Assembly (NCBI RefSeq): GCF_004151485.1
Contig: NZ_SBFF01000003.1
Location: forward strand, 124,001-188,000
Length of the DNA: 64,000 nt
Source of the DNA: Sphingosinicella sp. CPCC 101087
GTDB taxonomy: Bacteria; Pseudomonadota; Alphaproteobacteria; Sphingomonadales; Sphingomonadaceae
Direction of reading: 5' to 3'
A program made the position numbers and the translations under genes. Below, piece after piece: positions 29,557 to 38,219 of this stretch. The notes beneath the pieces were generated by a model. That model searched no databases and was not told the origin of the DNA. It was given only the letters and a program-made list of their open reading frames with translations. Numbering within the stretch: the stretch's first letter is position 1; each line of letters begins with the position of its first letter.

Positions 29557-30251
29557 TGACCGACGACAAGCGGCCGGGCGGGGGCGGCTGGAAAATCCCT
29601 CTTCTGGCGGGATTAGTCGGGATCCTGGTTGGCGCCGGCATCATGCTCGCGGCGAATGGCTATTTCATCCGGTCCTACCTGCTCGAGCATCCCGAAGTCC
29701 TGCCGGAGGCGATGGACCGGCTGCGGGCGCGCGAGTCGGCTCAGGCCGTGGACCGGAACCGCGAGGCGTTGGAGACGCCGTTCCACGGCGCCTGGGCCGG
29801 CGCCGACGACGCCGATGTCGTGCTGGTCGAATTCTTCGATTATGCCTGCAGCTTCTGCCGCGCTTCGAACTCGGACGTCGAGCGGCTGCTTCGCGAGGAT
29901 CCGCGGCTCAAGGTGGTGTGGCGCGAATATCCGGTGCTCGGTCCTTCCAGCGAGGAGGCGGCGATCGCCAGCCTCGCCGCGGCCAAGGCCGGACGCTTCA
30001 GACCGTTTCACGATGCCCTGTTCGCGGCCGGACGCCCCACCGGCCCGAGTATCGCCGCCGCGCGTGACGCGGCCCGCGTCCCCGGCGCGACCCTGACTGC
30101 CGAGTTCCGGGCCGAGCTCGAGCGCAATTTCGAGCTTGGGCGAGCGATCGGCGCGAGCGGCACGCCCACCTTCGTCATCGGCGACCAGGTGCTCCAGGGG
30201 GCGGTCGGCTACGAAGCGCTCAAGGAAGCGGTGGAGGCGGCACGCCAATAG
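29556..30251 (+). CDS. DsbA-family thiol:disulfide oxidoreductase
   Basis: 231-residue thioredoxin-fold protein. An N-terminal membrane anchor (about 14-34) places the domain in the periplasm. The redox motif is C98-S-F-C101 in FFDYACSFC, with the cis-proline in SGTPTFVIGDQ. This is the DsbA/DsbG-like 'thioredoxin_4' type found often in alphaproteobacteria. It follows the M48 protease without a gap (TGATG), so oxidative folding and quality control are expressed together. Confidence 0.88.
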   Translation: MTDDKRPGGGGWKIPLLAGLVGILVGAGIMLAANGYFIRSYLLEHPEVLPEAMDRLRARESAQAVDRNREALETPFHGAWAGADDADVVLVEFFDYACSFCRASNSDVERLLREDPRLKVVWREYPVLGPSSEEAAIASLAAAKAGRFRPFHDALFAAGRPTGPSIAAARDAARVPGATLTAEFRAELERNFELGRAIGASGTPTFVIGDQVLQGAVGYEALKEAVEAARQ

Positions 30252-30286
30252 CTATCTGAGAGCTTCGGATCAGCCGGACCGGCGCG

Positions 30287-30946
30287 TTACGCCTTGAACC
30301 CCTGCGCGACGACGTACCATTCCGACGAGCCCTTGCGGCTGGCCGGCGGCTTGGCGTGCTTCACGGTGGCGAAGCGCCGCTTCAGTTCGGCGACGAGCTC
30401 GGCATCGGCGCCGCCGGCGAGCACCTTGGCCACGAACGCGCCGCCCGGGCGCAGCACCTCCACGGCGAATTCGAGCGCTGCCTCGACGAGCCCCATCGTA
30501 CGCAGATGATCGGTGGGGGGATGGCCGACGGTGTTCGCCGCCATGTCGGAGAGGATCAGGTCGGCCGGGCCGCCGAGCGCCTCCTTGAGCCGGTCGGGCG
30601 CGGTCTCGTCCATGAAGTCCATCTGCAGAATCGTCGCGCCGTCGATCGGGTCGGTCGGCAGCAGGTCGATCCCGACCACCGTGGCCTGCGGCGCCTGCCT
30701 GCGCACGATCTGGGTCCAGCCGCCCGGAGCGATGCCGAGATCGACAACCTTCCGGACGCCTCGGAGGAAACCGAACCGTTCGTCGAGCTCGATCAGCTTG
30801 TAGGCGGCCCGGGAGCGATAGCCTTCGGCCTTGGCGCGGCGCACATAGGGATCGTTGAGCTGGCGCTCGAGCCAGCGCGTCGAGGAAAGGCGCCGTCCCT
30901 TCGCGGTCTTGACCCTCGTCCGCGGACCCCCGCCGGCACGGGTCAT
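30287..30946 (-). CDS. rlmE: 23S rRNA (uridine-2'-O)-methyltransferase RlmE
   Basis: 219-residue FtsJ/RrmJ family enzyme that methylates U2552 in the ribosomal A loop. [27 protein letters not shown] (SAM motif I) and [13 protein letters not shown] carry the family signature, with the catalytic Lys at the start of SRAAYK and in AKVLAGG. The basic N-terminus is usual. The start overlaps the ppx/gppA stop by 4 nt. Confidence 0.95.
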   Translation of the reverse strand: MTRAGGGPRTRVKTAKGRRLSSTRWLERQLNDPYVRRAKAEGYRSRAAYKLIELDERFGFLRGVRKVVDLGIAPGGWTQIVRRQAPQATVVGIDLLPTDPIDGATILQMDFMDETAPDRLKEALGGPADLILSDMAANTVGHPPTDHLRTMGLVEAALEFAVEVLRPGGAFVAKVLAGGADAELVAELKRRFATVKHAKPPASRKGSSEWYVVAQGFKA

Positions 30947-31995
30947 ATCGGGTGGCCGTCGCGCGCCATCAGCGAGCGCAGGATTCCCTCGCGTATGCCG
31001 CGGTCGGCAACGCCCAGCGTCTCGGCGGGCCAGATGTCCATGATCGCCTCGAGGATGGCGCAGCCGGCGACGACCAGGTCGGCGCGCTCGTGGCCTATGC
31101 AGGGGAAACGCGCCCGCTCCTCATGACTCATCGTCGACAGCATGGTGCTGATCTCGCGCATCGCCGCCGCGGGCATGCGCAGGCCGTCGACGGCTCGCCG
31201 GTCGTAGCTCGGCAAGGCAAGGTGAACGCTGGCCAGGGTCGTCACCGTCCCGCTGGTCCCCATCAGCCTGATATCGTCCTTGCTGGCCGGCAGCAGCTCG
31301 GTGAAATGGCGGAAGGCATGGCGGACGCGCTCCCGCATTCGCCCGTAGGCCGCCAGCCTTTCCTCGTTCGTGGGGAATTCGCGGCCCTCGCTCTCCGTGA
31401 GCGAATAGACGCCCCAGGGTGCGCTCCACCAGCATTTGATCCGCGGATCGCCGCCATCGGTGTCGATCAGAACCAGCTCGGTCGAACCGCCGCCGATGTC
31501 GAAGATCAGCGCCGGCCCGTCGCCGGGCTCGAGCAGCCGGTGGCAGCCCAGCATGGCGAGCCGCGCTTCCTCTTCCGGCGAGATGATGTCGAGGCAGATT
31601 CCCGTTTCGCGCCGAACGCGCTCGACGAACTGGCGGCCGTTGACCGCGCGCCGGCAGGCTTCGGTGGCCACCGAGCGGGCGAGGCTTACCCGTCGGCGCC
31701 TCAATTTTTCGGCGCATATGGCGAGCGCTGCCACCGCCCGATCCTGGGCCGCCTCGCTGATCTTCCCGCTGGTCGCCATGCCCTCGCCGAGCCGAACCAC
31801 GCGCGAGAAAGCGTCGACCACGGTGAACCCGGCCTCGTTCGGCCGCGCCACCAGGAGCCGGCAATTATTGGTGCCGAGGTCGATCGCGCCGTAAGTGTGC
31901 CGGGCACCGCGGCCGCGGAAGGAAGAGCTGGGGAGGTCCGCCTCGGCCGGGTCTGGAGCCGGCGCTTGCGGAGCCATTGCGGCTTGCTGCGGCAT
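30943..31995 (-). CDS. Exopolyphosphatase / pppGpp phosphohydrolase (Ppx/GppA)
   Basis: 350-residue ASKHA-fold phosphatase acting on polyphosphate or pppGpp. [18 protein letters not shown] is the phosphate-1 motif and [16 protein letters not shown] the phosphate-2 motif. The short length (no C-terminal HD domain) matches the alphaproteobacterial Ppx form. Start at 31995 follows AAGAGAAG; an in-frame ATG at 32043 is possible but lies very close to a promoter-like sequence. It overlaps rlmE, a conserved pairing. Ppx versus GppA preference is not decidable here. Confidence 0.88.
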   Translation of the reverse strand: MPQQAAMAPQAPAPDPAEADLPSSSFRGRGARHTYGAIDLGTNNCRLLVARPNEAGFTVVDAFSRVVRLGEGMATSGKISEAAQDRAVAALAICAEKLRRRRVSLARSVATEACRRAVNGRQFVERVRRETGICLDIISPEEEARLAMLGCHRLLEPGDGPALIFDIGGGSTELVLIDTDGGDPRIKCWWSAPWGVYSLTESEGREFPTNEERLAAYGRMRERVRHAFRHFTELLPASKDDIRLMGTSGTVTTLASVHLALPSYDRRAVDGLRMPAAAMREISTMLSTMSHEERARFPCIGHERADLVVAGCAILEAIMDIWPAETLGVADRGIREGILRSLMARDGHPI

Positions 31996-32057
31996 GACCG
32001 GACTTCTCTTATATTCTCGTTTCAGACGGCCAAGGCCGTCCATTGACTTGTGACCTT

Positions 32058-32084
32058 TCTATACAAAGCCGCTTTTCCCGGCAA
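32058..32084 (-). promoter_or_regulatory. Possible sigma-70 promoter for ppx/gppA-rlmE
   Basis: On the minus strand TTGCCG (32084-32079) and TATAGA (32063-32058) are separated by 15 nt, somewhat short. Transcription would begin near 32051, about 56 nt before the preferred start codon. Confidence 0.4.
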
Positions 32085-32176
32085 GGCGGGGGGCGAGGGA
32101 GGCGCCCGGCGCGCTCCTCTGCGCCGCCGCACGGCGTTGACAGCCCCTGCGTCCCTTCCTATCTCCCGGCGCTCGC

Positions 32177-32250
32177 TGCCCCGTCGTCTAATGGTAAGAC
32201 TACGGACTCTGAATCCGTCAATCGTGGTTCGAATCCACGCGGGGCATCCA
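32177..32250 (+). tRNA. tRNA-Gln, anticodon CUG
   Basis: 74-nt cloverleaf including an encoded CCA. Acceptor stem TGCCCCG/CGGGGCA (perfect 7 bp), D stem GTCT/AGAC, anticodon stem ACGGA/TCCGT with loop CTCTGAA (anticodon CTG), T stem CGTGG/CCACG with TTCGAAT loop. It begins with U1-A72, a recognised tRNA-Gln identity feature. The discriminator base is T rather than the G of E. coli tRNA-Gln. Confidence 0.95.
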
Positions 32251-32303
32251 TTTCACCCGAGACACAGGCTGGTAGAGCGACCGTTTCGCCGCTCGCCCTT
32301 GCG

Positions 32304-33677
32304 TTATGCCGGGTCGAGCAGGGCTCCCATCTCCGCGAGCGTTTCGGCTTCCATGATGCGGGACGCCATGACCTGCGCTTGCCTGCCCGTTACCGGGCGC
32401 TCGGCCCGCGCGGCGCAGTCCACGAACTTGGCGGTCAGCGCCTCGTCGCCGATGGGTTCCTCGGGGTGGCCGGCGGCGTGAGCGACGTTCAGCTGGTGCT
32501 CGGCGCCGTCGTCCGCGACGATCCTCACCGATCCCGAGGCGGCGTGGCGATGGTCCCAGTCCGGATGGTCGATCGCGACGACCTTGCGCGCGCAGGCGAG
32601 CAGGACCGGATCGTTGCGGGCCTCCGCGCAGAACGAATCGAGCCCGACCGAGCCGTGGACGAGGGCGGCCGCGAGCGTGAACGGAATGCTGAACTTGGCG
32701 TCGATCGACGTGACCGGCGCGGCCTTGGTCGCGGCCGGCGTGACCAGCATCTGCTGGACGGGGCCCACCATCACTTCGATCCGCGAAATCCGCTCATGAT
32801 CGAAGCCGGGCCGCTTCCTCAGCTCCAGCGCCGCCTGGATATAAGCGTGGGTGCCGCGGCAGCTAGGCCATGGCTTGAAGCTGACACGTTCGCCGAGGAA
32901 GGTCGTTCCCAGCCCGTCCAGCAGGGGAGAAGGATCGGGCGGAGCGCCGGCATAAGCCGCAAAGAACCCGCTCTTCCCTTCGAGAGGTGCCTGGAAGCTC
33001 CTGGCACCGTTCTTCGCCAGATCCACCGCCGTTACTGCGGCGCGGGCGACGAAGCCTTCGCGCACCGCCCGAATCGGCGAGGTCGCATCATGCTTGATCT
33101 CTCCGGGAAAGCTTGCCTGGCACAAAGCCAGGCCGATCGCATGCAGGGTCTCTTCCGCGCTCAGCCCGAGTAAACGCGCGCAGCCGGCGGTCGCGCCGAT
33201 CAGGCCGAACAGTGGCGGCGGGTACCAACCCCTCCGGTCCAGCGGCTGCACCGCCGCCAGCGAAAGCCGGCAGCAAAGGTCGCACCCGGCCGCCATTGCG
33301 GTGATGAAGGTCTTGCCGCCGATCCCCTCGCTCTCGGCCAAAGCGAGCAGTGCCGGGACCAGGCCGGCATTGGGATGGGCGGGGCCCGCATCGAACGTAT
33401 CGCCATAATCGAGCGCATGGGCGAGGGCGCCGTTCGCCAAGGCGGCGGCTTCGACCGGGACGCTTGCCGCCCCTCCGATCAGACGGGCTCGGCCTCGGCC
33501 GCGCTGCGCAAGCGCGAGTCTCCGGTAAGGGCGGGCTTCCTCGGCGAGCCCGCTTGCCGCGAGCATGACTCCCATCGAGTCGAGCAAGGCGCGCTTGGTT
33601 GCGTGCACCGTCGCGCGCGGAAGCTGGTCGTAGGCGGTTCCCGCCACATGTTCGGCCAGGATCCGGGTGAGATTCAT
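32304..33677 (-). CDS. MmgE/PrpD family protein
   Basis: 457-residue protein of the MmgE/PrpD family, which includes 2-methylcitrate dehydratase, cis-aconitate decarboxylase and iminodisuccinate epimerase. Family features: N-terminal helical domain with LANGALAHALDYGDTFD and HPNAGLVPALLALAE, and the later KPWPSCRGTHAYIQA and DAKFSIPFTLAAALV motifs. The real start is ATG 33677, with AGGAG 8 nt upstream; the frame continues open farther upstream but is not coding there. An operator palindrome ends 12 nt before the start. The substrate is unknown; context suggests catabolism of the compound handled by the adjacent operon. Confidence 0.88.
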   Translation of the reverse strand: MNLTRILAEHVAGTAYDQLPRATVHATKRALLDSMGVMLAASGLAEEARPYRRLALAQRGRGRARLIGGAASVPVEAAALANGALAHALDYGDTFDAGPAHPNAGLVPALLALAESEGIGGKTFITAMAAGCDLCCRLSLAAVQPLDRRGWYPPPLFGLIGATAGCARLLGLSAEETLHAIGLALCQASFPGEIKHDATSPIRAVREGFVARAAVTAVDLAKNGARSFQAPLEGKSGFFAAYAGAPPDPSPLLDGLGTTFLGERVSFKPWPSCRGTHAYIQAALELRKRPGFDHERISRIEVMVGPVQQMLVTPAATKAAPVTSIDAKFSIPFTLAAALVHGSVGLDSFCAEARNDPVLLACARKVVAIDHPDWDHRHAASGSVRIVADDGAEHQLNVAHAAGHPEEPIGDEALTAKFVDCAARAERPVTGRQAQVMASRIMEAETLAEMGALLDPA

Positions 33678-33688
33678 GGACGGGCTCC

Positions 33689-33702
33689 TGAAAGCGCTTT
33701 CA
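33689..33702. promoter_or_regulatory. LacI-family operator upstream of the MmgE/PrpD gene
   Basis: Perfect 14-bp palindrome TGAAAGCGCTTTCA with a central CG, the classical shape of LacI/GalR-family operators. It lies immediately before the ribosome-binding site of the minus-strand gene. The identical sequence occurs at 34804-34817. Confidence 0.8.
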
Positions 33703-33760
33703 TCAGCGGCTAGCGGCGTGCGCTCCGCTTGTCGAGCCGCCTCACGGAGCCGGCGGACGG

Positions 33761-34762
33761 TCAGGCGCTCTCGCGCGCGATGATCCGGAAGCCCACGTCG
33801 ATCCGTCTCGCCTCGAGCGATTCGCCGGCCATGCGCTTGCGCAGCACCTTCATCGCTTCCTCGGCCACGCGGCTGCCATCGACGTCGACCGAGGTGATGG
33901 TCGGTCGCATGTCCCCGGCGAGGCGCAGGTTGCCGAAGCCGGTGACGGCGACGTCGTCCGGTACCTTCACCCCGGCGGCCTGGGCCTCGACGATGAGCCC
34001 CTGAGCGATCCAGTCGGAGCCGCACACCACCACGTCCGGCCGGTGCGGCAGGTCTGCCAATCCCCGATAGGCGAGGCGTCCCTGGCCGAAATGGGTCGGT
34101 ACCTCGACCTCGAGGCTGCTCGGCTCCGCGCCGCCGTCCATCATCCACTGCTCGGCGAAGGCTCGGCCGCGGCGCTGCGAGCGGGTAGAGCGTGGTACGA
34201 CCAGATGGGGCCGCCTGTACCCCCGCTGTCTCAGGAATCGCGCCATCTCCGCGCCGGCCCGCGCATGAGAGAAGCCGATGGCGACGTCGATCGGTTCCTC
34301 CGGCAGGCCCCAGGTCTCGATGACCGTGATCGGATGCCGCCTCAGCCGGTCGCGCATCGCCTCGTCGGTGACGATGCCCGTGAGGATGATGGCGTCGACG
34401 CGCCAGGACAAGGCAGCGTTGATCTGCGACTCGAGGCGGCGATTGTCGGGCCCGGTCAACGCCAGCATGACGCTGTTCCCTTCATTCGCGAGGCCGTCGA
34501 TCATCGCCTCCATCGTGTCGTTGAAGACGGATTGGGCGATCTCGGGAACGAAGGCGGCAATCAGACGGGACCGCTTCGACGCGAGGGCGCCGGCGTTGAG
34601 ATTGGGGAGGTAGCCGGTCTCGGCGATCGCCGCCCGGATCCGTTCGGAGGTCAGTCTCGCGACCGTCGCCGGACGATTCAGGAATCGTGAAACCGTTGCC
34701 GGCGAGACTCCGGCAAGAGCGGCCACGTCGCTGATCTTAGGGGGCGGGATGCCGTCTTCCAT
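33761..34762 (-). CDS. LacI-family transcriptional regulator
   Basis: 333-residue repressor-type regulator. The N-terminal helix-turn-helix reads ISDVAALAGVSPATVSRFLN (10-29), followed by the hinge (about 50-63, ending GALASKRS) and a periplasmic-binding-protein-like effector domain (about 65-330). Two identical palindromes flank the gene at 33689 and 34804, so it most likely controls both the MmgE/PrpD gene and the P450 operon, and perhaps itself. The effector is unknown; a sugar, organic acid or aromatic compound would all fit the family. Confidence 0.93.
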   Translation of the reverse strand: MEDGIPPPKISDVAALAGVSPATVSRFLNRPATVARLTSERIRAAIAETGYLPNLNAGALASKRSRLIAAFVPEIAQSVFNDTMEAMIDGLANEGNSVMLALTGPDNRRLESQINAALSWRVDAIILTGIVTDEAMRDRLRRHPITVIETWGLPEEPIDVAIGFSHARAGAEMARFLRQRGYRRPHLVVPRSTRSQRRGRAFAEQWMMDGGAEPSSLEVEVPTHFGQGRLAYRGLADLPHRPDVVVCGSDWIAQGLIVEAQAAGVKVPDDVAVTGFGNLRLAGDMRPTITSVDVDGSRVAEEAMKVLRKRMAGESLEARRIDVGFRIIARESA

Positions 34763-34802
34763 CCGAGGGATATGGCGCGGCCACGATCAAAGAGAAAGCC
34801 TG

Positions 34803-34831
34803 TTGAAAGCGCTTTCATTCCGCGTTATCCA
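34803..34831 (+). promoter_or_regulatory. Promoter candidate of the P450 operon
   Basis: TTGAAA (34803-34808) and TATCCA (34826-34831) with a 17-nt spacer. The -35 box is inside the operator palindrome, so a bound repressor would block RNA polymerase. The predicted start site falls at or just before the P450 ATG (34839). Confidence 0.5.
34804..34817. promoter_or_regulatory. LacI-family operator between regulator and P450 operon
   Basis: Second exact copy of TGAAAGCGCTTTCA, 22 nt before the P450 start and 41 nt before the regulator start. Placement in the divergent promoter region is typical for an autoregulating local repressor. Confidence 0.85.
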
Positions 34832-34838
34832 CATTGTT

Positions 34839-36017
34839 ATGAGTCATGACTTTGACCCTATCCAGCCGGAAACGTTCGACAGTCCGCACGCTTTGTATCG
34901 ACGGCTGCGGAGCGAATGCCCGGTCGCGCACAGCGATGCGTGGGGCGGCTTCTGGGCGCTGATGAAGCACGAGGACGTGGTCGAGGCGGCTTCGGACTGG
35001 CGGACCTTCATCACCTCGCGACAGAATGTGGTCCCGAAGGTGGCCTTCACCGGCCGGCGGCCACCACTTCACCTCGATCCGCCGGAACACACGCCGTACC
35101 GGCGGGCCCTGGCGCCGCTGCTGACCGAAAGGAAGGTGGCGCGGCTCGAGCCGGCCGTCCGAAGGATCTGCCGCAGCCTGCTCGACGGGATGGTGGCGGC
35201 CGGCGGCGGCGACGTGTGCGGCGACTTTTCGGCGCCGATGACGGTGGAAGTCTTCGCCAACTGGATGAATCTCGAGGCGGAAGCGGTGGCCGACCTGACC
35301 CAGGCCGGGCGGCGCTACAATATCGCCGTCCAGTCCAACGACATCGAGGCGACGCAGGAAAACAGCCTGCTCCTCTACCAGATGGCCCGCTCGGTGGTGG
35401 AGGACCGCCGCCGCAACCCGTTGCCGGTCGACGAGGACGCCGCCAGCGCCCTGCTCGCGGTCCGGGTCGACGGAGAGCCGCTCCCCGAGGAACTGATCGT
35501 CGGCACGATCCGCCAGGTGCTCGTCGTCGGCCTGATCGCGCCGACCGTCGTCGTCGGATCGATCGCGGTTCATCTCGGCCGGGACCTGGCTCTGCAGGAC
35601 CGGCTCCGCGACGAGCCGATCCTGATTCCGGCCGCCGTCGACGAACTGCTTCGCCTTTATACCCCTTATCGCGGATTTGCCCGAACCGCGGTGCGCGACG
35701 TCAACATCGGCGGGCGCCTCATTCCCGAGGGCGAGCCCATCGCCTTGGTCTATGCCTCCGCCAATCGCGACGAGGCGGTTTTCGAGGATCCCGACCTGTT
35801 CCGGCTCGACCGGCCGAACATGAAGGAATCGGTGGCGTTCGGGCGCGGGCCCCATACCTGTGTCGGCACCGCCTTGGGCCGGCTCGAGCTGATCGTCGCG
35901 ATCGAGGAACTGCTGAAGGCTGCGCCCCGCTTCGTTCTTGCCGGAGAGGTAAAGCCGACGCGTTTCCCGGAGATCGGCGCGCTGGAGGTCCCGATCCGCT
36001 TCGAGGCGCGGAGGTGA
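34839..36017 (+). CDS. Cytochrome P450 with unusual I-helix
   Basis: 392-residue soluble bacterial P450. Heme-binding loop FGRGPHTCVG with ligand C341; ExxR at E269-R272 (ELLR); HLDPPEHTPYRR (78-89) matches the C-helix region. The I-helix, where most P450s have (A/G)Gx(D/E)TT, reads VVGLIAPTVVVG (229-240): acid and threonine are replaced by Ile and Ala-Pro. No ferredoxin or reductase gene is nearby. The ATG lacks a clear ribosome-binding site. First gene of the LacI-controlled operon, overlapping the next gene by 4 nt (GTGA). Substrate unknown. Confidence 0.92.
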   Translation: MSHDFDPIQPETFDSPHALYRRLRSECPVAHSDAWGGFWALMKHEDVVEAASDWRTFITSRQNVVPKVAFTGRRPPLHLDPPEHTPYRRALAPLLTERKVARLEPAVRRICRSLLDGMVAAGGGDVCGDFSAPMTVEVFANWMNLEAEAVADLTQAGRRYNIAVQSNDIEATQENSLLLYQMARSVVEDRRRNPLPVDEDAASALLAVRVDGEPLPEELIVGTIRQVLVVGLIAPTVVVGSIAVHLGRDLALQDRLRDEPILIPAAVDELLRLYTPYRGFARTAVRDVNIGGRLIPEGEPIALVYASANRDEAVFEDPDLFRLDRPNMKESVAFGRGPHTCVGTALGRLELIVAIEELLKAAPRFVLAGEVKPTRFPEIGALEVPIRFEARR

Positions 36018-37135
36018 GCGCCGTCATTCTCGGCACGGGCGACCTCGCCATGGATCGCGAGGATTATGACGCCTGCTTCGCCGCGACGCGAGACGTGCTC
36101 CGCGGGGCGGCGGTCACGTTCGGACAGCTCGAGACCAGTTTCGCCGAGCGTGGAGGCCGGCTCCCCCAGGCACGGCATGCGGTCCTCGCCCGACCCGACG
36201 GGGCGGCGGCGCTGGGCCGCGCGGGCTTCGACGTCGTCTCCTTCGCCGGCAATCACTGCCTCGACTGGGGCAACGAGGCCTTCTTCGAGACCCTCTCCAA
36301 TCTCGCCGCGGCGGGTGTGCGCGTCGTGGGCGCGGGCGCGGACATCGCCGCCGCCCGCAGGCCGGTCCGCCTCTCGCTCGACGATGGCACGACCGTCGCC
36401 TTCCTCGCTTATTCGAGCATCCTTCCGATGAGCTACTGGGCGGATGAGCGCCGGCCGGGCTGCGCACCGATGCGCGCCTTCACCGTCTACGAACAGATCG
36501 AGCATGATCAGCCGGGAACGCCGGCGCGGATCCACAGCTATCCCCACCGGGCCGACCTTGCGGCGATGGAAGACGATATACGGGCGGCGAAGCGCGAATC
36601 GGACCTGGTCATCGTCTCGCACCACTGGGGCATCCATTTCGTGCGGGCGACGATCGCCGATTATCAGCGGGACGTCGCCAGGGCGGCGATCGCAGCCGGC
36701 GCCGACGCCATCTTCGGCCACCATGCCCACATCCTCAAGGGCGCGGAGATCATCGACGGCAAGCCCGTCTTCTACTCGCTTTGCAACTTCGCCACCGACC
36801 TGCGGATGGATCCGGCCCACGCGGCCAGCAAGAGCTTTCAGGAAATCAGGGCGCTGGCGGAGGAGTGGGAGCCGGATTTCGACAGCCTCTACAATTTCCC
36901 GAAGGCGGCCCGGCTTTCGATGGTGGCCCGGCTCGAAGTGGCGGCGGGGCGCGTCATCCGCGCCGGTTTCCTGCCAGTCGTGATCGGGCGGGATGCCGTC
37001 CCGCAATTCGCCCCGTCCGGCAGCGCCGACCATGAGGCTGTCATCGACTATATGGCGGCCGTCACGGAGGAGGCCGGGCTGAACGCCCGCTATCGCAGCG
37101 GCGACGACATGGTCGAGCTGGAGGCCGGATCATGA
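36014..37135 (+). CDS. CapA-family metallophosphatase-like protein, cytoplasmic
   Basis: 373-residue protein of the CapA/PGA_cap (poly-gamma-glutamate capsule-type) calcineurin-like fold. Expected metal ligands are present: D10 in ILGTGDLAMD, E40 in FGQLETSF, N80-H81 in FAGNHCLDWG, the His pair in VIVSHHWGIH and GHHAHILKGAEI. Unlike capsule CapA proteins it has no signal peptide or membrane anchor, so it should act in the cytoplasm. GTG at 36014 is required because GxGD lies directly after it. It is coupled to both neighbours by 4-nt overlaps. A hydrolytic step on a P450 product is a guess. Confidence 0.8.
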   Translation: MSAVILGTGDLAMDREDYDACFAATRDVLRGAAVTFGQLETSFAERGGRLPQARHAVLARPDGAAALGRAGFDVVSFAGNHCLDWGNEAFFETLSNLAAAGVRVVGAGADIAAARRPVRLSLDDGTTVAFLAYSSILPMSYWADERRPGCAPMRAFTVYEQIEHDQPGTPARIHSYPHRADLAAMEDDIRAAKRESDLVIVSHHWGIHFVRATIADYQRDVARAAIAAGADAIFGHHAHILKGAEIIDGKPVFYSLCNFATDLRMDPAHAASKSFQEIRALAEEWEPDFDSLYNFPKAARLSMVARLEVAAGRVIRAGFLPVVIGRDAVPQFAPSGSADHEAVIDYMAAVTEEAGLNARYRSGDDMVELEAGS

Positions 37136-38157
37136 GCCCGATCCGCCGCTTCCCGCTGGAAGGCTGGGTCTTCCTCTATTTCCTCTTCTACCTGCCCAAT
37201 GTCATCGTCACGAAGCTGATCACGAGCGTCCCGCACGAGACGCTCGGACGGCCGCTCACCGGTCTCGAGACGCTCCCTGCGACGCTGATCATCAACACGG
37301 TGATGACCTACCTGTTCATCTGGTGGTCGGGCTGGCACCGCGACGCGCACGGCATCCGGATCCTTGGCCGGCGGATACCGGTCCCGACCCGATACACCCT
37401 GCTTTCGGGCGTCGGCACGGCGATGATCCTCTTCACCGTACCGCTTTCCTACACCTTCGCCGGGGTCAGCATTCCCTTCATCCAGCTGCTGATGCGCGGC
37501 GACATCCTGCTGATCGCGCCGATCATCGACCTCCTGTTCGGCCGCAAGGTCCATTGGTGGAGCTGGGCGGCCCTGGCGATGGTCGCCGGCGCGCTGGTCG
37601 TCACGCTTAGCGACCGAGGCGGACTGAACCTCCCGCCGTTGGCGATCCTGACGGTGATCGTCTACACGGCCGGCTACTTCCTGCGCCTCGCGGTCATGAA
37701 CCGGGTGTCGAAGGGCCAGGATCCGGCTGCCGTTCGCCGCTATTTCGTCGAGGAGAAGGTCTTCGCGCTCCCGCTCTCGGTGGCGGCGCTGGCGGCGATC
37801 TCCGCCTCGGGCTTCGGCACCCAGGCCGGTGAACTCGGCTTCGGCTTCATCCATGTCTGGACCGATCCGGTCATCGTGTGGCTCGTGCTGATCGCCGGGA
37901 CGCTGACCTTCGTGTCCGTCTTCTCCATCATCATCCTACTCGACCCGCACGAGAACGCCTATTGCGTGCCGCTGGAGCGGGCCTCGAGCCTGCTGGCCGG
38001 AATCATCGCCGCATACGTGCTCGCGGCGGGCTGGGGGCTCCAGATGCCGCGGATGGCCGAGCTCATCGGCGCCATCATCCTGATCAGCGCCATCGTCCTT
38101 CTGTCCGTGGCGCCCCGCCTTCGAAAAAGCAGGGCCGCCGCCCGAGCCGAAACCTGA
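37132..38157 (+). CDS. DMT/EamA-like inner-membrane permease
   Basis: 341-residue polytopic protein with about ten hydrophobic segments in two similar halves, resembling drug/metabolite transporters. The first half begins GWVFLYFLFYLPNVIV, the second near PPLAILTVIVYTAGYFLRL. Two acidic-basic cytoplasmic loops (NRVSKGQDPAAVRRYFVEEK) separate them. It is coupled to the CapA-like gene through ATGA and stands before the outer-membrane receptor, so it is the likely inner-membrane step of uptake. Family assignment is by topology and should be treated as tentative. Confidence 0.7.
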   Translation: MSPIRRFPLEGWVFLYFLFYLPNVIVTKLITSVPHETLGRPLTGLETLPATLIINTVMTYLFIWWSGWHRDAHGIRILGRRIPVPTRYTLLSGVGTAMILFTVPLSYTFAGVSIPFIQLLMRGDILLIAPIIDLLFGRKVHWWSWAALAMVAGALVVTLSDRGGLNLPPLAILTVIVYTAGYFLRLAVMNRVSKGQDPAAVRRYFVEEKVFALPLSVAALAAISASGFGTQAGELGFGFIHVWTDPVIVWLVLIAGTLTFVSVFSIIILLDPHENAYCVPLERASSLLAGIIAAYVLAAGWGLQMPRMAELIGAIILISAIVLLSVAPRLRKSRAAARAET

Positions 38158-38219
38158 ACGCCGTCCAGCCGCCGGAAGCCGACGCGAGCTCGGTGGGCGG
38201 ACATCAAGGGGAGGAAATA

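Noticed and set aside
34916-36013. Apparent fusion of the CapA-like protein to a long N-terminal extension
   Set aside because: The extension is the P450 gene read in another frame. The CapA fold starts at GTG 36014, overlapping the P450 stop.
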